DNA of 64,000 bases from assembly GCF_000237925.1 (NCBI RefSeq), contig NW_017386107.1, forward strand, positions 1 through 64,000. Direction: 5' to 3'. Under the pieces are notes generated by a model. The model ran no database searches. It saw only the letters and a list, made by a program, of their open reading frames with translations, and was not told where the DNA came from. A program made the position numbers and the translations under genes. The DNA comes from Schistosoma mansoni. Its lineage: Eukaryota > Platyhelminthes > Trematoda > Strigeidida > Schistosomatidae. This document shows positions 49,200 through 61,719 of this stretch, piece after piece (the stretch's first letter is position 1; each line of letters starts with the position of its first letter).

Positions 49200-51520
49200 G
49201 ACACAACTGGTCTAAGTATGTAACAGTAATCCATGGGTGAGTACGTGTTCGTTAAGTCTCCCTTTACACCTATCCACCAATGGGGCTATGGTCACTTCGG
49301 CTGGGGGGGACTTAAAGTGGAGCAACTCCTAATGAGAAAAATTGAGGGTGCTCTTGGGTGCTAGGTCTCTGATGAGCAGTCCCTTGAAGGTTGTCTCGAG
49401 GAGCATGGTGACGTTCTGGTAGTATGAACGTGTTCGAATGGCTTAGAATACCTGATATGTTGTATGTCGTTACCAGATCGTCTCTTATTCTTCTTCAGCT
49501 AAACGAGAATAATCTCGGGTGTTAGAGTCCGTTTTCGTAAGATCTTTGCTTTGGCCCCATTACCCGCTTGGTTGTTAGTCTATTTACTTGATCTAAAAGA
49601 ATTATCTCTATTTTGAAGAGAGGAGACGTAACGACATTATAGACCTCAAGGTGAGGCCGTGTGTACACTTTAAACAGTGTTTGGAACAACTCTGCTGTGA
49701 TTACTGCAAGTTATCCACACATAAAGTAGAGAGTGGCGTTTGTGTTGGCTGCATCCTCCATGTAGTTTGAATTGGTCTGAGATCACACTCCGAGGAGACA
49801 TTGGAAAGCGATTCCCATAACGAGTGTGAGCGCTTTGTGCCAAATGAGGCAGAGAGTTCATGACATGACATTTCGGCAAATTAAGTTTCAACCAATTGTC
49901 TACTGCTCAATTCTCTATAATGTCCTCTAGGAGCTCAAGTGAATCCTCTTCTCTTTTTGTAGACCTTCAGGTTTTGATTCATCTGATATCAATACCGCAG
50001 AGCTGACTTTATTTAACAGGTCTTTAGTAAAGATCAAGAACGGGAGTTAACTTATGGTCGTTCCATGTGAAACTCGTGATGTTGCAAGTTTCCAGCATGA
50101 ATATACTCTATGTATCTTGGCACGAAACATCCAGTTCTCTGGGTAGTTTTAGTGCCAGGATAAACGTAATTCAGTGAAACTCATATTTGAAACCTTCGCT
50201 ATGAAAAGTACATGAGGTATTGTCATAGGCTTTTGAAAAATGAAGGAACATCACATGAGTCTGTGTCGTACGGTCACAGTAGGTCGTCCAGCTTTGTAGA
50301 TTGGATGCGCAGGACCTGAATTACCTGAGCTCTTGTTGGGCTTTATAGCGGATGTTGCTTTATCCATGTATTTCCCCATTTGTTCAGTGACTATTCTCTT
50401 CGATATTAACCCGAGAGTTTGTTGAATATCTCACAGACCCTAAAACGGCACTAGAATTCCTCACTTTCAGGGCCCCTCATTTAGTTGGTCTATGAAGTTG
50501 ATATTAAAGATCTTTGCCATCTCTGAGTCAATGAGATGTTCACCATTCGTCCCTTCAGGAGTACAGATCCCCTAGTTTGTAGGCTTTCATAATATCATAA
50601 AACTGTAGAGATATTCGGGGTTAGCTTGGATTTTTGGCTACAACATTTGTCAAACAACATCTATCGCTGCGCGCTTCGGCGTTGCATCTGTTTCTCTATG
50701 TTGTGTGAGAGCTACGATCCGAATCTTTCAACGAGGCCCTCCGCTTTCGTTGGGTTCTCCGATTGGCCTATGCCAAGAGACTCGTGTCTAGTTAAACCTA
50801 GGACCTTCACCTTCCGTGTCTGAGCTTAACTTGAGGTAAATTGTGCTGGATGGCACTATAGATAATGAACATCAATATCTCCAAGTGGTCAGTCCTTGTT
50901 AGCCTCCGCCACTCTGCCTGCAGTTGGTGATACTGAAGATGCTTTATCATTGTCGTGTAGCCTGCTCTAGTCCGTCTGAAGTATCTCGCTAAAGATCATG
51001 TAAAACATGGCTGTACCATAGTGATTGCTTCCTGTTGATGAGTTGACATGAACATCCCCACATAGAGCCTAGCCATTTGTCAGTAAATAATCTAAGTTTT
51101 AAGTTCTTCCGTTCGTGTCACAGCTCGTGACGCCACCCACATGTTTAGTCAGTCCTGAACTCCTTATGGCCGTGACAAGCTCCTGATGTAACAATTTTGC
51201 AGTGGTTGTACTGTGCTTGATGAAGTTTGGGGATAGAGCGTTGAAATAATCATCTAGTGCAATTTAGTCAAACCTCATGTATGGTACAATTGGTATGTCT
51301 GTATTATCTCATCGTTTTGGGGGATTAAAATTATTGAGTGCCGGCATATTCCTCCGATCAAATAATTTACACCGTCCTTCTTGAATCAACACCAAAATGA
51401 GGCCGCCACTTCTGTTATTTTGATGCTATGTGGTGTTGGGGCTTTCAAGTTACTGTTAACATAGATTGTCATTCCATCTCTCGTTTTGCGTACTCTATCC
51501 TATCGTATTTATCATCTGTA
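49200..51520 (-). mobile_element. CR1/SR1-like LINE, heavily degraded
   Basis: Minus-strand scraps in RT order: FQKPMTIPHVLF near 50210 (family DFSKAYD..S), NYPENWMFRAKIHRVYS near 50110, then LKLNLPKCHVMNSL near 49880 and WITCSNHSRVVPN near 49690. This order and the KCHV motif are those of CR1-clade RT. No frame longer than ~75 codons survives. The 50600-51500 part may be its endonuclease but is too worn to name. Confidence 0.6.
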
Positions 51521-51575
51521 GTTTCACGCGGGGAAGGGTATGCAAATACATGAATACATGAATAATGAAAGCACA

Positions 51576-51850
51576 CATTCGAACTGATGTTCAAATAAGC
51601 CACAATCTTTCCATCTTTGTCCTACTGTATGTTTGTCAGCGTATATTTTATTCGATGAAGAAACATTATTGAGAAACAATTAACTATTTTCCTTCAGAAT
51701 TCAGCAATTAGTGGTCAGATGTTCTGGTCTTATATTTCTATTGTTCAGCTCCTCTTCAATAGATATGCATGTTTTCAGAAAGGAGTGGGAGTTGGATTTG
51801 CAATTTCGAATGTCAGATGCAACTTGACAGTGAGTCATTATATATACAAA
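51576..51850 (-). repeat. Inverted copy of elastase upstream blocks
   Basis: The reverse complement of 51576-51668 equals 52250-52345 (CTGACAAACATACAGTAGGA), and the whole block is an inverted match of 61720-61975. It belongs to the duplicated flank of the elastase genes. Confidence 0.85.
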
Positions 51851-52665
51851 TGTGCCCAAATATGGTAAAATAATTAAATGGGAAAATTCAGATTTCATCA
51901 TTGAAAATTATAACTGTCGTTTAATTGTTGAGTGTTGTCTTTAGTGTGAGGACTAGTTACAGAATGATCAAAGAGAAATTTTATCTATCTTCTCTATTAG
52001 CTTTTGCTTGGTTTACGTGTCGGCTTTGAATTGAGTGGTGATAGAAATCAACAATCCTCGTAATACTATCAGACATAACCTGAATTGGAATTCCACTGAA
52101 TGATGGAGAATTATTAACTCGGTCAAAATGTACTTCTGATCAGGTTCCATTCACTGAATCACTTCGAAGCATGTGAGAATTCAAGAGTTAATCTAGTTCA
52201 TCACCAGTTCGTCAGACTATTGATTACTGAGTATCTAAAGAAAATATTTGATTGCTTCTCAATAATGTTTCTTCATCGAATAAAATATACGCTGACAAAC
52301 ATACAGTAGGACAAAGATGGAAAGATTGTAGCTAATTTGAACATCAGTTCGAATGTGTGCTTTCATTACTCATGTCCAGATTGGACTCGTTACGCTGATG
52401 TAGGGCTGATGAGCCATGTTTTCGTGTCCCGAATGCAGTCAACCATACGTAATCAGATAATGCACTGAGTTGTCCCATAACATTCTCATAATCACAATCA
52501 TTCACACCCAAATTATATACGCCCTCTGCACTTCCCAACAAAATGAGGCGTGTCATGAATACCAATTAAATCCGTCACAACAACCCATGGGTTGAGTGGA
52601 GTGCAGGTCGGCTTCCTCACAATGCACCGACACACGTGCACTCGAAGTCACGGAATATTTTCACA

Positions 52666-52673
52666 TATAAATA
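52666..52673 (+). promoter_or_regulatory. TATA box of elastase copy 1
   Basis: TATAAATA 52 bp before the ATG, in an upstream region nearly identical in all three copies. Confidence 0.65.
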
Positions 52674-52724
52674 AGTGAATGTGTTGCAAGATTGTAGGTA
52701 GTTGATTGCAACAGTCACATAGAC

Positions 52725-54472
52725 ATGTTGAACGGACGGACGTTTCTGATGGTGACGCTGTTCACCTACTGTCTAACATTTGAACGTGCGTCAACCTGGC
52801 TGGTACGTAAAGGTGAACCTGTGCAAGACCGCACTGAATTCCCGTACATCGCATTTGTAAGGACAGAGAGAACAATGTGTACAGGCTCACTAGTCTCAAC
52901 GAGAGCAGTACTCACAGCTGGTCATTGTGTTTGCTCACCAATGCCAGTCGTTCAGGTAAGAGATAACACTGAGACACATTGTTGTAGTGAAATGCATTTG
53001 ATTAATTTCACACAGTGTGTGTGTGTGTGCATGTGCTTGTGTATGCAGTGGGTTTGCATAGGTCTAATGTCAACATACTTTGTCTATTTCAGGTTTCATT
53101 TCTCACACTGAGGAATGGCGACCAACAAGGCATCCATCACCAACCGTCTGGAGTTAAGGTAGCACCAGAATACATGCCCTCTTGTACGGCGTCACGACAG
53201 AGGAGAAGAATCAGACAGACACTCAGTGGATTCGACATTGCAACTGTAATGCTCGCTCAAATGGTCAACTTACAGAGTGGAATCAGAGTGATCAGTCTGC
53301 CACAGGCATCGGATATACCGCCACCTGGAACTGGTGTTTTCATTGTTGGTTATGGAAGGGATGATAACGACCGTGATCCGTCACGTAAGAATGGTGGAAT
53401 ATTGAAGAAAGGTGAGTTGTTGGTGGACAAACAACATGACTCAGTCAGTCAGTCAGTAGTGAGTAGTCAGTGAATCAGTTAGTCTGTGTGTCTGTGTCTA
53501 TCATTCTGTATGGCTGTCTGTCTGTATGGCTGTCTGTCTGTCTGTCTGTCCGTGTGATCCGTTTGTTGTGTTGGTCAGAGACTTAATAATAACAACTGTG
53601 TTCGGATGAACCAGTGACAGTTGAGTAGCAGAGTGATTCCATCTCGGTTATTGTGGAGGTGAGGTGAGGTGAGTGAATGTGATATGAAGTGATGTGATGT
53701 GAGTTGATTTGGGACGAGATATGATGGGATGATTGAGACCAGTTGGAGGAGAGAAGACTCATAAAATATCTGTGCAAACGATGCAAGTGTGTTGTTGTAC
53801 ATGAAGTAGGTGGTCAATCTGTTTGATGTAAATGTTTGGAGAGTGGTGAGATGGAGAGTGACTTGATTGTCGAATATAGTGCACATATGAGATTACACAT
53901 GTGATATTGGACATGTGAGATTGCATGTGGACTATTTGTTGTGTGGGTAGTTTGGAGGTGGATAATTTGTGCCAGTTGATATTTTCGAAATTCACTTGTG
54001 TGTTTTGTTCTCTTATGTTTTGTTCTTTTCTCATCTGTACTGTACTGTACTGTAATGTAATGTACTGTTGTGTTGTGTTTTGTGTTGTCAGTGTGCCACA
54101 GGTCGAGCGACTTTAATGGAATGCCGACATGCGACCAATGGCAATCATATTTGTGTGAAAGCAGGTCAGAATTTCGGACAGTTACCCGCTCCAGGTGACA
54201 GTGGTGGTCCTCTCCTCCCATCCCCTCAAGGTCCAGTACTCGGTGTCGTATCACATGGTGTCACACTGCCAAACCTTCCCGATATCATTGTCGAGTATGC
54301 CAGTGTGGCTAGAATGTTGGATTTTGTACGCTCCAATATTTTGACAATATCAGTTCAGTGCTTCATCCACTCCGTAAGTCAATCAGTCAGTCAGTTTATG
54401 ATACATTCGTACGAAACTTCCGTCCAGTGTTTCCAGGTTTTCCGTGGTTGTCTAGCTTCAATTGATTCATGA
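52725..54472 (+). CDS. CE: Cercarial elastase, copy 1 (extended C-terminus)
   Basis: Serine protease of family S1 released by schistosome larvae from their acetabular glands during skin entry. Exons: 52725-52955, 53093-53411, 54102-54472 (GT/AG throughout, phases 0 and 1). Residues 1-24 look like a signal peptide (hydrophobic MVTLFTYCLTF), and the mature enzyme probably starts at VRKGEPVQ. Triad: His in LTAGHC (exon 1), Asp in SGFDIA (exon 2), Ser in PGDSGGP (exon 3). Family members end at ...SNI; here an extra T removes that stop and 43 more residues follow (LTISVQCFIHSVSQ..., ending GCLASIDS), the last ~17 from a SINE S tail. Exon 3 (RHATNGNHICVKAGQNF) is of the type I remember as S. mansoni CE1. 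Confidence 0.92.
53005..53045 (+). repeat. TG-rich microsatellite in elastase intron 1
   Basis: GTGTGTGTGTGTGCATGTGC lies in intron 1 of all three copies; it makes a false ORF (starting MCVCVHVL) that reads from intron into exon 2. Confidence 0.8.
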
Positions 54473-54490
54473 TTTCAACTATGAATAGTT
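54418..54490 (+). repeat. SINE S tail at the 3' end of elastase copy 1
   Basis: CGTCCAGTGTTTCCAGG and GTCTAGCTTCAATTGATTCA; supplies the last codons and the stop of copy 1. A second, reversed tail (54615-54680) runs into the gap. Confidence 0.85.
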
Positions 54491-54680
54491 TAAGCAAATT
54501 TAAAGATAAACACTTTTGACTTCGAAAGAAATTTGATATCTTTACAAAATATAATCCCTTATTAGTAATATAGTTGATCAATTCATTTTGATTGTTATTA
54601 GGCTAAAATGATTTATATCAGAAGGGGTTTTTTGTGGAGATTTAGTATTTGCATAATTGAGAGCATGAGTCAATTGAAGC

Positions 54681-54880
54681 NNNNNNNNNNNNNNNNNNNN
54701 NNNNNNNNNNNNNNNNNNNNNNNNNNNNNNNNNNNNNNNNNNNNNNNNNNNNNNNNNNNNNNNNNNNNNNNNNNNNNNNNNNNNNNNNNNNNNNNNNNNN
54801 NNNNNNNNNNNNNNNNNNNNNNNNNNNNNNNNNNNNNNNNNNNNNNNNNNNNNNNNNNNNNNNNNNNNNNNNNNNNNNNN
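54681..54880. other. Assembly gap (200 N)
   Basis: Run of N beginning inside a reversed SINE S tail. Confidence 0.99.
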
Positions 54881-55425
54881 TGACATAGCAGTGCAATTGA
54901 CAGCGCAATCGGTATCCATGTGAACACCAATGTGAGCGTCATGTAGCACAGAATAAATGTAGAGTTGTATACACTGTATCGGTGATAGCTCGCTTTGATA
55001 CAGTATAAATCATGATACTGAAACGGCCATTACCGAGACACCGAGATAATAATGTACATCGGCTACTGCATTGTTTCAATCACTGCCTGTCAAGAATTCA
55101 TGCAACCCTTCACCGATACATTTACTTACTCTGCAAGCATTATTCATGATTGTACGCAATTTAGAGATTGATTCATCGATATTCTGAAAACCTCTAAAAC
55201 GTGAATGATTCGGCAGCACCGTTGATAATTTTCCCATAAATTCAAATCGGCATTTAGGTAATCTATTGCTCCTGCTGCTGCAAGTGACTGCAGTTGTTCG
55301 TCAGTGAAAGACATTTACCGCTCCTGTTGAGTCATTTCAAGGAAAAATGTTGAGCACGACATTTCAAAGAATGTATGGAAACAATAAGAACACAATCACG
55401 TGAGTCAAACTAAGACATACTCAAC
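54881..55425. other. Intergenic, nothing recognised
   Basis: Between elastase copies 1 and 2; no coding signal. From about 55428 the inverted arm shared with copy 3 begins. Confidence 0.45.
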
Positions 55426-55633
55426 CTCTCAGTCAGTGACATATTCCGACTTCCAATTTCAGTGCGAAATGTCGATTAGATGAGACAATGTAGACGCATG
55501 CCAGTCAAGCATCAAATAAGAAGCAAATAACTGACGCCCGATTTCACTAACACTTCACTGATCAACGCCCAAAAATTACCCCACACATACTAACTTATAG
55601 AACACAGATTGAGCAGTGTAGTTCATTAGGTCG

Positions 55634-55643
55634 TTTATTTATT
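55634..55643 (-). terminator. Poly(A) signal of elastase copy 2
   Basis: Overlapping AATAAA motifs on the minus strand about 80 bp past the stop; identical to those of copy 3. Confidence 0.6.
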
Positions 55644-55722
55644 CAGAATGTCTTAACATAATTACATGTGGACTCATCGACATATTATGTACACACATGA
55701 GAATGATACAAGCTGACACCAT

Positions 55723-57078
55723 TCAAATATTGGAGCTCACAAATCCCAACATTCTAGCCACACTAGCATACTCAACAAGAACATCTAGACGGTTTGAGAG
55801 TGTGACACCATGTGATACAACGCCAAGGACTGGACCTTGAGGGGATCGAAGGAGAGGTCCACCACTGTCACCTGGTGCGGTGATTTGCCCGAACACATAC
55901 GCCGCTTGCACACAAATAGGATTCCCAGTGGTGGAATGTTTGCATTCCATTACAGTCGCTCGACCTGTGTGAAAGAGAGAAGAGAACAGACAAGTGAATT
56001 TCGAAAATATCAAATGGCAGAAACAGTTCACGTTTAAGTAATGCGCAAGGTAAATAATGCGTATGCAATCTCTTTAATCGATGTGTACCATATATGTCAA
56101 TCGAACCACAATCCATCTCACCACTGCTACAATATAAATACGAAATGGATTGACCATTTACCTCGTATACAACACAATTCTATCGTTTGCACAGATGTTT
56201 CGTCATTTCTCTCTCGTCAGAGCGATCGCTCATTCCATTCCACACGATCAATGGACGAGGTGAAGACAGTCTGGAAACCAGTAACTGTAAATCAACTTTC
56301 ACAGACAAATCAACAACAGCAATCACAACTGTCCAACACAACCACCGGATCAGACAGACTGAGTCATGTTGTTTGTTGACCACCAACTCACCTTTCTTCA
56401 AAATCCCACCAGCTCTACGCGACGGATCACGGTCGTTATCATCCCTTCCATAACCAACAATGAAAACATCAGTTCCAGGTGTCGGTATATCCGATGCCTG
56501 TGGCAGACTGATCACTCTGATTCCACTCTGTAAGTTGACCATTTGAGCGAGCATTACAGTTGCAATGTCGAATCCACTGAGTGTCTGTCTGATTCTTCTC
56601 CTCTGTCGTGACGCCGTACAAGAGGGCATGTATTCTGGTGCTACCTTAACTCCAGACGGTTGGTGATGGATGCCTTGTTGGTCGCCATTCCTCAGTGTGA
56701 GAAATGAAACCTGAAATAGACAAAGTATGTTGACATTAGACCTATGCAAACCCACTGCATACACAAGCACATGCACACACACACACACTGTGTGAAATTA
56801 ATCAAATACATTTCACTACAACAATGTGTCTCAGTGTTATCTCTTACCTGAACGACTGGCATTGGTGAGCAAACACAATGACCAGCTGTGAGTACTGCTC
56901 TCGTTGAGACTAGTGAGCCTGTACACATTGTTCTCTCTGTCCTTACAAATGCGATGTACGGGAATTCAGTGCGGTCTTGCACAGGTTCACCTTTACGTAC
57001 CAGCCAGGTTGACGCACGTTCAAATGTTAGACAGTAGGTGAACAGCGTCACCATCAGAAACGTCCGTCCGTTCAACAT
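55723..57078 (-). CDS. CE: Cercarial elastase, copy 2
   Basis: Same S1 protease family and likely role as copy 1. Exons on minus: 56848-57078, 56392-56710, 55723-55964, giving 263 residues, the family's usual length. Triad His (LTAGHC), Asp (SGFDIA) and Ser (PGDSGGP) all present. Exon 1 is identical in protein to copy 1. Exon 2 differs at a few positions near its end (IPTPGTDVF, SRRAGGILKKG). Exon 3 is a different type: KHSTTGNPICVQAAYVFGQI and SNRLDVLVEYASVARMLGF. Stop after SSNI. Nearly identical to copy 3 in the opposite orientation. No broken features. Confidence 0.93.
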
Positions 57079-57129
57079 GTCTATGTGAATGTTGCAATCA
57101 ACTACCTACAATCTTGCAACACATTCACT

Positions 57130-57137
57130 TATTTATA
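57130..57137 (-). promoter_or_regulatory. TATA box of elastase copy 2
   Basis: TATAAATA on the minus strand, 52 bp before the ATG. Confidence 0.65.
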
Positions 57138-57960
57138 TGTGAAAATATTCCGTGACTTCGAGTGCACGTGTGTCGGTGCATTGTGAGGAAGCCGACCTGC
57201 ACTCCACTCAACCCATGGGTTGTTGTGACGGATTTAATTGGTATTCATGACACGCCTCATTTTGTTGGGAAGTGCAGAGGGCGTATATAATTCGGGTGTG
57301 AATGATTGTGATTATGAGAATGTTATGGGACAACTCAGTGCATTATCTGATTACGTATGGTTGACTGCATTCGGGACACGAAAACATGGCTCATCAGCCC
57401 TACATCAGCGTAACGAGTCCAATCTGGACATGAGTAATGAAAGCACACATTCGAACTGATGTTCAAATTAGCTACAATCTTTCCATCTTTGTCCTACTGT
57501 ATGTTTGTCAGCGTATATTTTATTCGATGAAGAAACATTATTGAGAAGCAATCAAATATTTTCTTTAGATACTCAGTAATCAATAGTCTGACGAACTGGT
57601 GACGAACTAGATTAACTCTTGAATTCTCACATGCTTCGAAGTGATTCAGTGAATGGAACCTGATCAGAAGTACATTTTGACCGAGTTAATAATTCTCCAT
57701 CATTCAGTGGAATTCCAATTCAGGTTATGTCTGATAGTATTACGAGGACTGTTGATTTCTATCACCACTCAATTCAAAGCCGACACGTAAACCAAGCAAA
57801 AGCTAATAGAGAAGATAGATAAAATTTCTCTTTGATCATTCTGTAACTAGTCCTCACACTAAAGACAACACTCAACAATTAAACGACAGTTATAATTTTC
57901 AATGATGAAATCTGAATTTTCCCATTTAATTATTTTACCATATTTGGGCACATTTGTATA
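57138..57960 (-). promoter_or_regulatory. Duplicated upstream region of elastase copy 2
   Basis: Near-identical, inverted, to 51848-52665 upstream of copy 1. A conserved 74-codon minus ORF-like block (57238-57459 plus, MVFMTRLILLGSAEG) recurs at all three copies but lies in flanking DNA and lacks any recognised domain. Confidence 0.7.
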
Positions 57961-58114
57961 TATGATGAATTACAGAACCGTGTCACCCAAAATACCTTGT
58001 TTTGATTTCGACTGGGGCACGAGTGTATAAACTATTCATCGGTTATTCGGCCACATCCAGACCTATTGGAATCTAGGTTTGGATCTTACAATTATTTTAC
58101 CATATTTGGGCACT

Positions 58115-61100
58115 TGACTTCATGTTGAATATGTCTTACTACGCCTGTAGCACTTCTACATTTACTACCGGTTCAAAGCCCGGGTAAAGGAGGAGGGTTG
58201 AGCATAGGTTTAGCGATCCCATCACGTTGAAAACCTCTTCCCTAAAAATACGCCAACCAGTAAAAATAAACCAAACTATTTAAACTCTAAGAATTATGAC
58301 GCCTCATGATGTAAGTCAGGATTCTTCGGAAGTCACGAAGCCGATGCTCTTTCCAACAACCAGAGCAACACTTTTTATAGGTACATGGAACGTCCGGACA
58401 ATGTGGAAGTCCGGGAAGACCAGTCAAACAGCAGTGGAAATGAGGAAATACAAATTGACAGTACTTGCAACCAGCGAAACCCATTAGAACACAAGCTGGA
58501 CAGCGGAGACCAGACACGGTAGAGATGCTGGTGTACTCCGCTCACGAAGAGGAAAATGCTCCACACATTCAGGGAGTTGCTCTAATGCTGTCCAGCGAAG
58601 CACGAAATGTATTTGTAGGATGGGAATCTCACGGACCCAGAATTATCAAATCATCATTCAAAACGAAGAAGAATGTAATCACAATGAATGTAATCCAATG
58701 TTATGCACCCACCAATGATAGCGACGACGACAATAAAGATCACTTCTACTATATGCTGCAATCAATCATAGCTAAGTGCTCAAGAATGGACCTGACCATC
58801 ATGATGGGAGATCTAAATGCTGAAGTTGAAGTGAACAACACCGAATATGAATATGTAATTGGACAACATGGACTGAGGGATAGAAATGAAAATGGGGAAG
58901 CGTTGGCAAATACACGTGCATTCAACAAATTGGATATAGGCGGCACAAGATTCCCACACAAGCGCACACACAAAGCTACATGCATCTCTCCGGACCACAA
59001 CACAGAGAACCAGATAGGTCATATTTTTATCAACAAAAAATTCCGAAGGACAATGGAAGATGTGAGAACCAGGAGAGGAGCTGACATAGCTTCAGATCAC
59101 CATCTGGTTGTGGCCAAGATGAAACTGAACCTAAAGAAACACTGGACAACTGGAGGAACAGAATTACAAAGGTTCAATATAGCCTTCCTTCGAGATACTG
59201 ACAAGCTCAACGAATTCAAGATAACTCTCAACAATATGTTCCAAGCTTTACAGGATCTACTGAAACAACAAGAAACTACGATGGAGGACAACTGGAAAGA
59301 GACCAAAGAAGCACTAAGTTCAACGTATCGGGAGGTTCTGGGTGGCAAGAAACATCATCATAAGAAATGAATCTCTATGGGAACTCTGGACACGATTGAA
59401 GAAAGGAAGAACAAGAAGACAGCAATTAACAACAGTCGAACACCAGCAGAGACAGTCAAGGCACAAGCAGAGTACGCAGAAGCAAACAAGGAAGTAAAGA
59501 AAGGCATTAAAGCTGACAAGCAGAAATTCATGGGAGAACTAGCAAAGACCTCAGAAAAAGCAGCAAGAGAAGGAAATATGAGACAACTATATGATATAAC
59601 GAAGAAATTGGCAGGGAGATATAGTAAACAAGAGAGACCAGTCAAGGAAAAAGGAGGAAAGACAATCACGGAGATTCAAGAACAGGGGAAAAGATGGGCA
59701 GAATACTTCGAGTAACTGCTGAATGGACCAGCCAATTGGATCCAACGGACATCAAGGCAGCACACACTGACCTCTCACTCCACCAACGATCGAAGAAGTC
59801 AAGATGGCCATCAGACGAATCAAAAGTGAGAAGGCGGCAGGACCTGATAATATACCAGCTGAAGCACTCAAGTCAGACATCGAAGTAACTGCAAACATGC
59901 TTCACCTTCTATTCAAGACGATTTCGGAGGAAGAACAAGTGCCAACGGACTGGAAAGAAGGACACCTCATCAATATAGCAAAGAAAGGAGATCTGAGCAA
60001 ATGTGAGAATCACAGAGGCATCGGTTTGTTATCAGTGCCAGGAAACGTTTTCAACATAGTGTGGCTGAACAGGATGAAAGACGCAGTAGACGCCCAACTT
60101 TGAGATCAACACACTGGGTTTAGTAAGGATCGGTCGTGCACAGACCGAATTGCGACAACACGGATCATCGTGAAACAATTGAATCAAACTCGTCACTATT
60201 TATCAACTTCATTGACTATGAGAAGGCGTTTGACAGTGTGGACCGGAGAACATTATGGAAACTTCTTCGACACTATGGAGTTCCTCAGAAGACTGTCAAC
60301 ATTATCCAGAACTCATACGACGGACTACAGTGCAAAGTGGTGCATGGAGGACAGCTGATAGATGCATTTCCAGTGAGGACCGGAGTCAGACAGAGCTGTT
60401 TACTCTCACCCTTCCTCTTTCCTCTGGTGATTGACTGGATTATGAAGACCTCGACATGTGGAGAGAAGCACGGAATACAGTGGACATCTCAGCATCAATT
60501 AGAAGATTTGGACTTCGCAGATGACCCAACCATTTTATCCTATACACATTGTGAAATTCAGGCGAAGGCAGCCATTGTAGCAGTAGCCTCCGCATCAATG
60601 GGCCTCAACATACATAATGGGAAAGGCAAGAACTTGAAGTGCAACACAAAACACTAAACCAATCATACTTAATGGATAAGCTCTGGAAGATGTGGAGTCT
60701 TCCACGTATCTGGATAGCATCATTGATGAACAAGGAGGATCGGATACAGATGTAAAGGCGAGGATTGGCAAAGCAAGGACCGCATTTCCACAACTGAAGA
60801 ACAGATGGAACTTAAAACATCCGTCAACTAATTTCAAGGTGAGAATCTTCAATACGAACGTCCAGACAATCCAACTGTACGTGGAGAACTACTACATCCA
60901 ACATCAAGAAGGTGCAAGTATTTATAAACGGTTGTTTACGCAAAATAATCGACATTCACTGTCCGGATACTATCAGCAACAGCGTTTTATGGGAGAGGAC
61001 GAACTAGCTTCCAACTGAAGAGGAAGTTAGGAAAAGACGTTAGACGTGGATCGGACATACATTAAGGAAATCATCAAACTGCATCACGAGGCAAGCCCGA

Positions 61101-61310
61101 ACATGGAATCCAGAAAAGAAGAGGAAAAGGGGAAGGCCAAAGAACACAATACGCCGAGTCATAGAAGAAGATATGAAAAGGATGAATGTTAATGGAAAGA
61201 ACTTGGAAGGTTTGCAAAGGATAGGGTTGGATGGGTAATACTGATTGGCAGACAATGCTCCTCCATCATAAAAAAACAATATCGTAATGGGGACATTAGC
61301 CACTAATATC
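58115..61310 (+). mobile_element. SR2-like LINE (RTE clade), near full length, broken
   Basis: 5' UTR from ~58150 (CCCGGGTAAAGGAGGAGGG). Endonuclease: FIGTWNVRTMWKSGKTSQ, VIQCYAPTNDSDDDNKDHF, TIMMGDLNAEVEVNN, DIASDHHLVVAKMKLNLKKH. RT: KKGDLSKCENHRGIGLLSVP, FIDYEKAFDSVDRRTLWKLL, GVRQSCLLSPFLFPLVIDW, DFADDPTILSYTH (catalytic FADD kept), then DSIIDEQGGSDTDVKARIGK and the [10 protein letters not shown] tail. Split into about seven frames (58345-58487, 58465-59370, 59377-59715, 59804-60103, 60136-60657, 60692-61018 and a tail), so not functional. It sits in the spacer between the inverted elastase copies. Confidence 0.88.
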
Positions 61311-61339
61311 TCATTCTAATATCTTAATTCATAACCCAC

Positions 61340-61650
61340 GAACAAATGATAATTCAGACGAACTCTTGAAATCACACATGCTCCAAATGATTCAGTGAAT
61401 GGAACATGGTGAGAGGTACATTTTGACCGGATTAATAATTCTCCATCATTCAGTGGAATTCCAATTCAGGTTATGTCTGATAGTATTACGAGGATTGTTG
61501 ATTTCTATCACCACTCAATTCAAAGCCGACACGTAAACCAAGCAAAAGCTAATAGAGAAGATAGATAAAATTTTTCTTTCACCATTCTGTAACTAGTCCC
61601 CAAACTAGGGACAACACTGAAAAACTAAAAGACAGTTCAACGAAGTAGAC
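61340..61650 (+). repeat. Extra copy of an elastase upstream block
   Basis: Matches 57600-57900 in the same orientation (GGTTATGTCTGATAGTATTA, CCAAGCAAAAGCTAATAGAG), but copy 3 to its right faces the other way. So this piece is detached from its gene. Confidence 0.8.
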
Positions 61651-61719
61651 AAGCTTGAATTTGATGTCAATTCCATCTCACACTCGAATCCGATACACAT
61701 TCACTCATGTTAATGACTC

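Noticed and set aside
52344-52565. 74-codon ORF MVFMTRLILLGSAEG upstream of each elastase gene
   Set aside because: Conserved only because the flank is duplicated; no domain, opposite strand to the gene, and it overlaps the promoter region.
53015-53473. ORFs starting MCVCVHVLVYAVG before elastase exon 2 (also at 56788 minus and 62635 plus)
   Set aside because: They begin in the TG microsatellite of intron 1 and read through the acceptor; clear GT/AG splicing explains the locus.
53440-53560. CRISPR-like short repeats (CAGT and CTGT runs) in elastase intron 2
   Set aside because: Simple tandem repeats without spacers in a eukaryotic intron.
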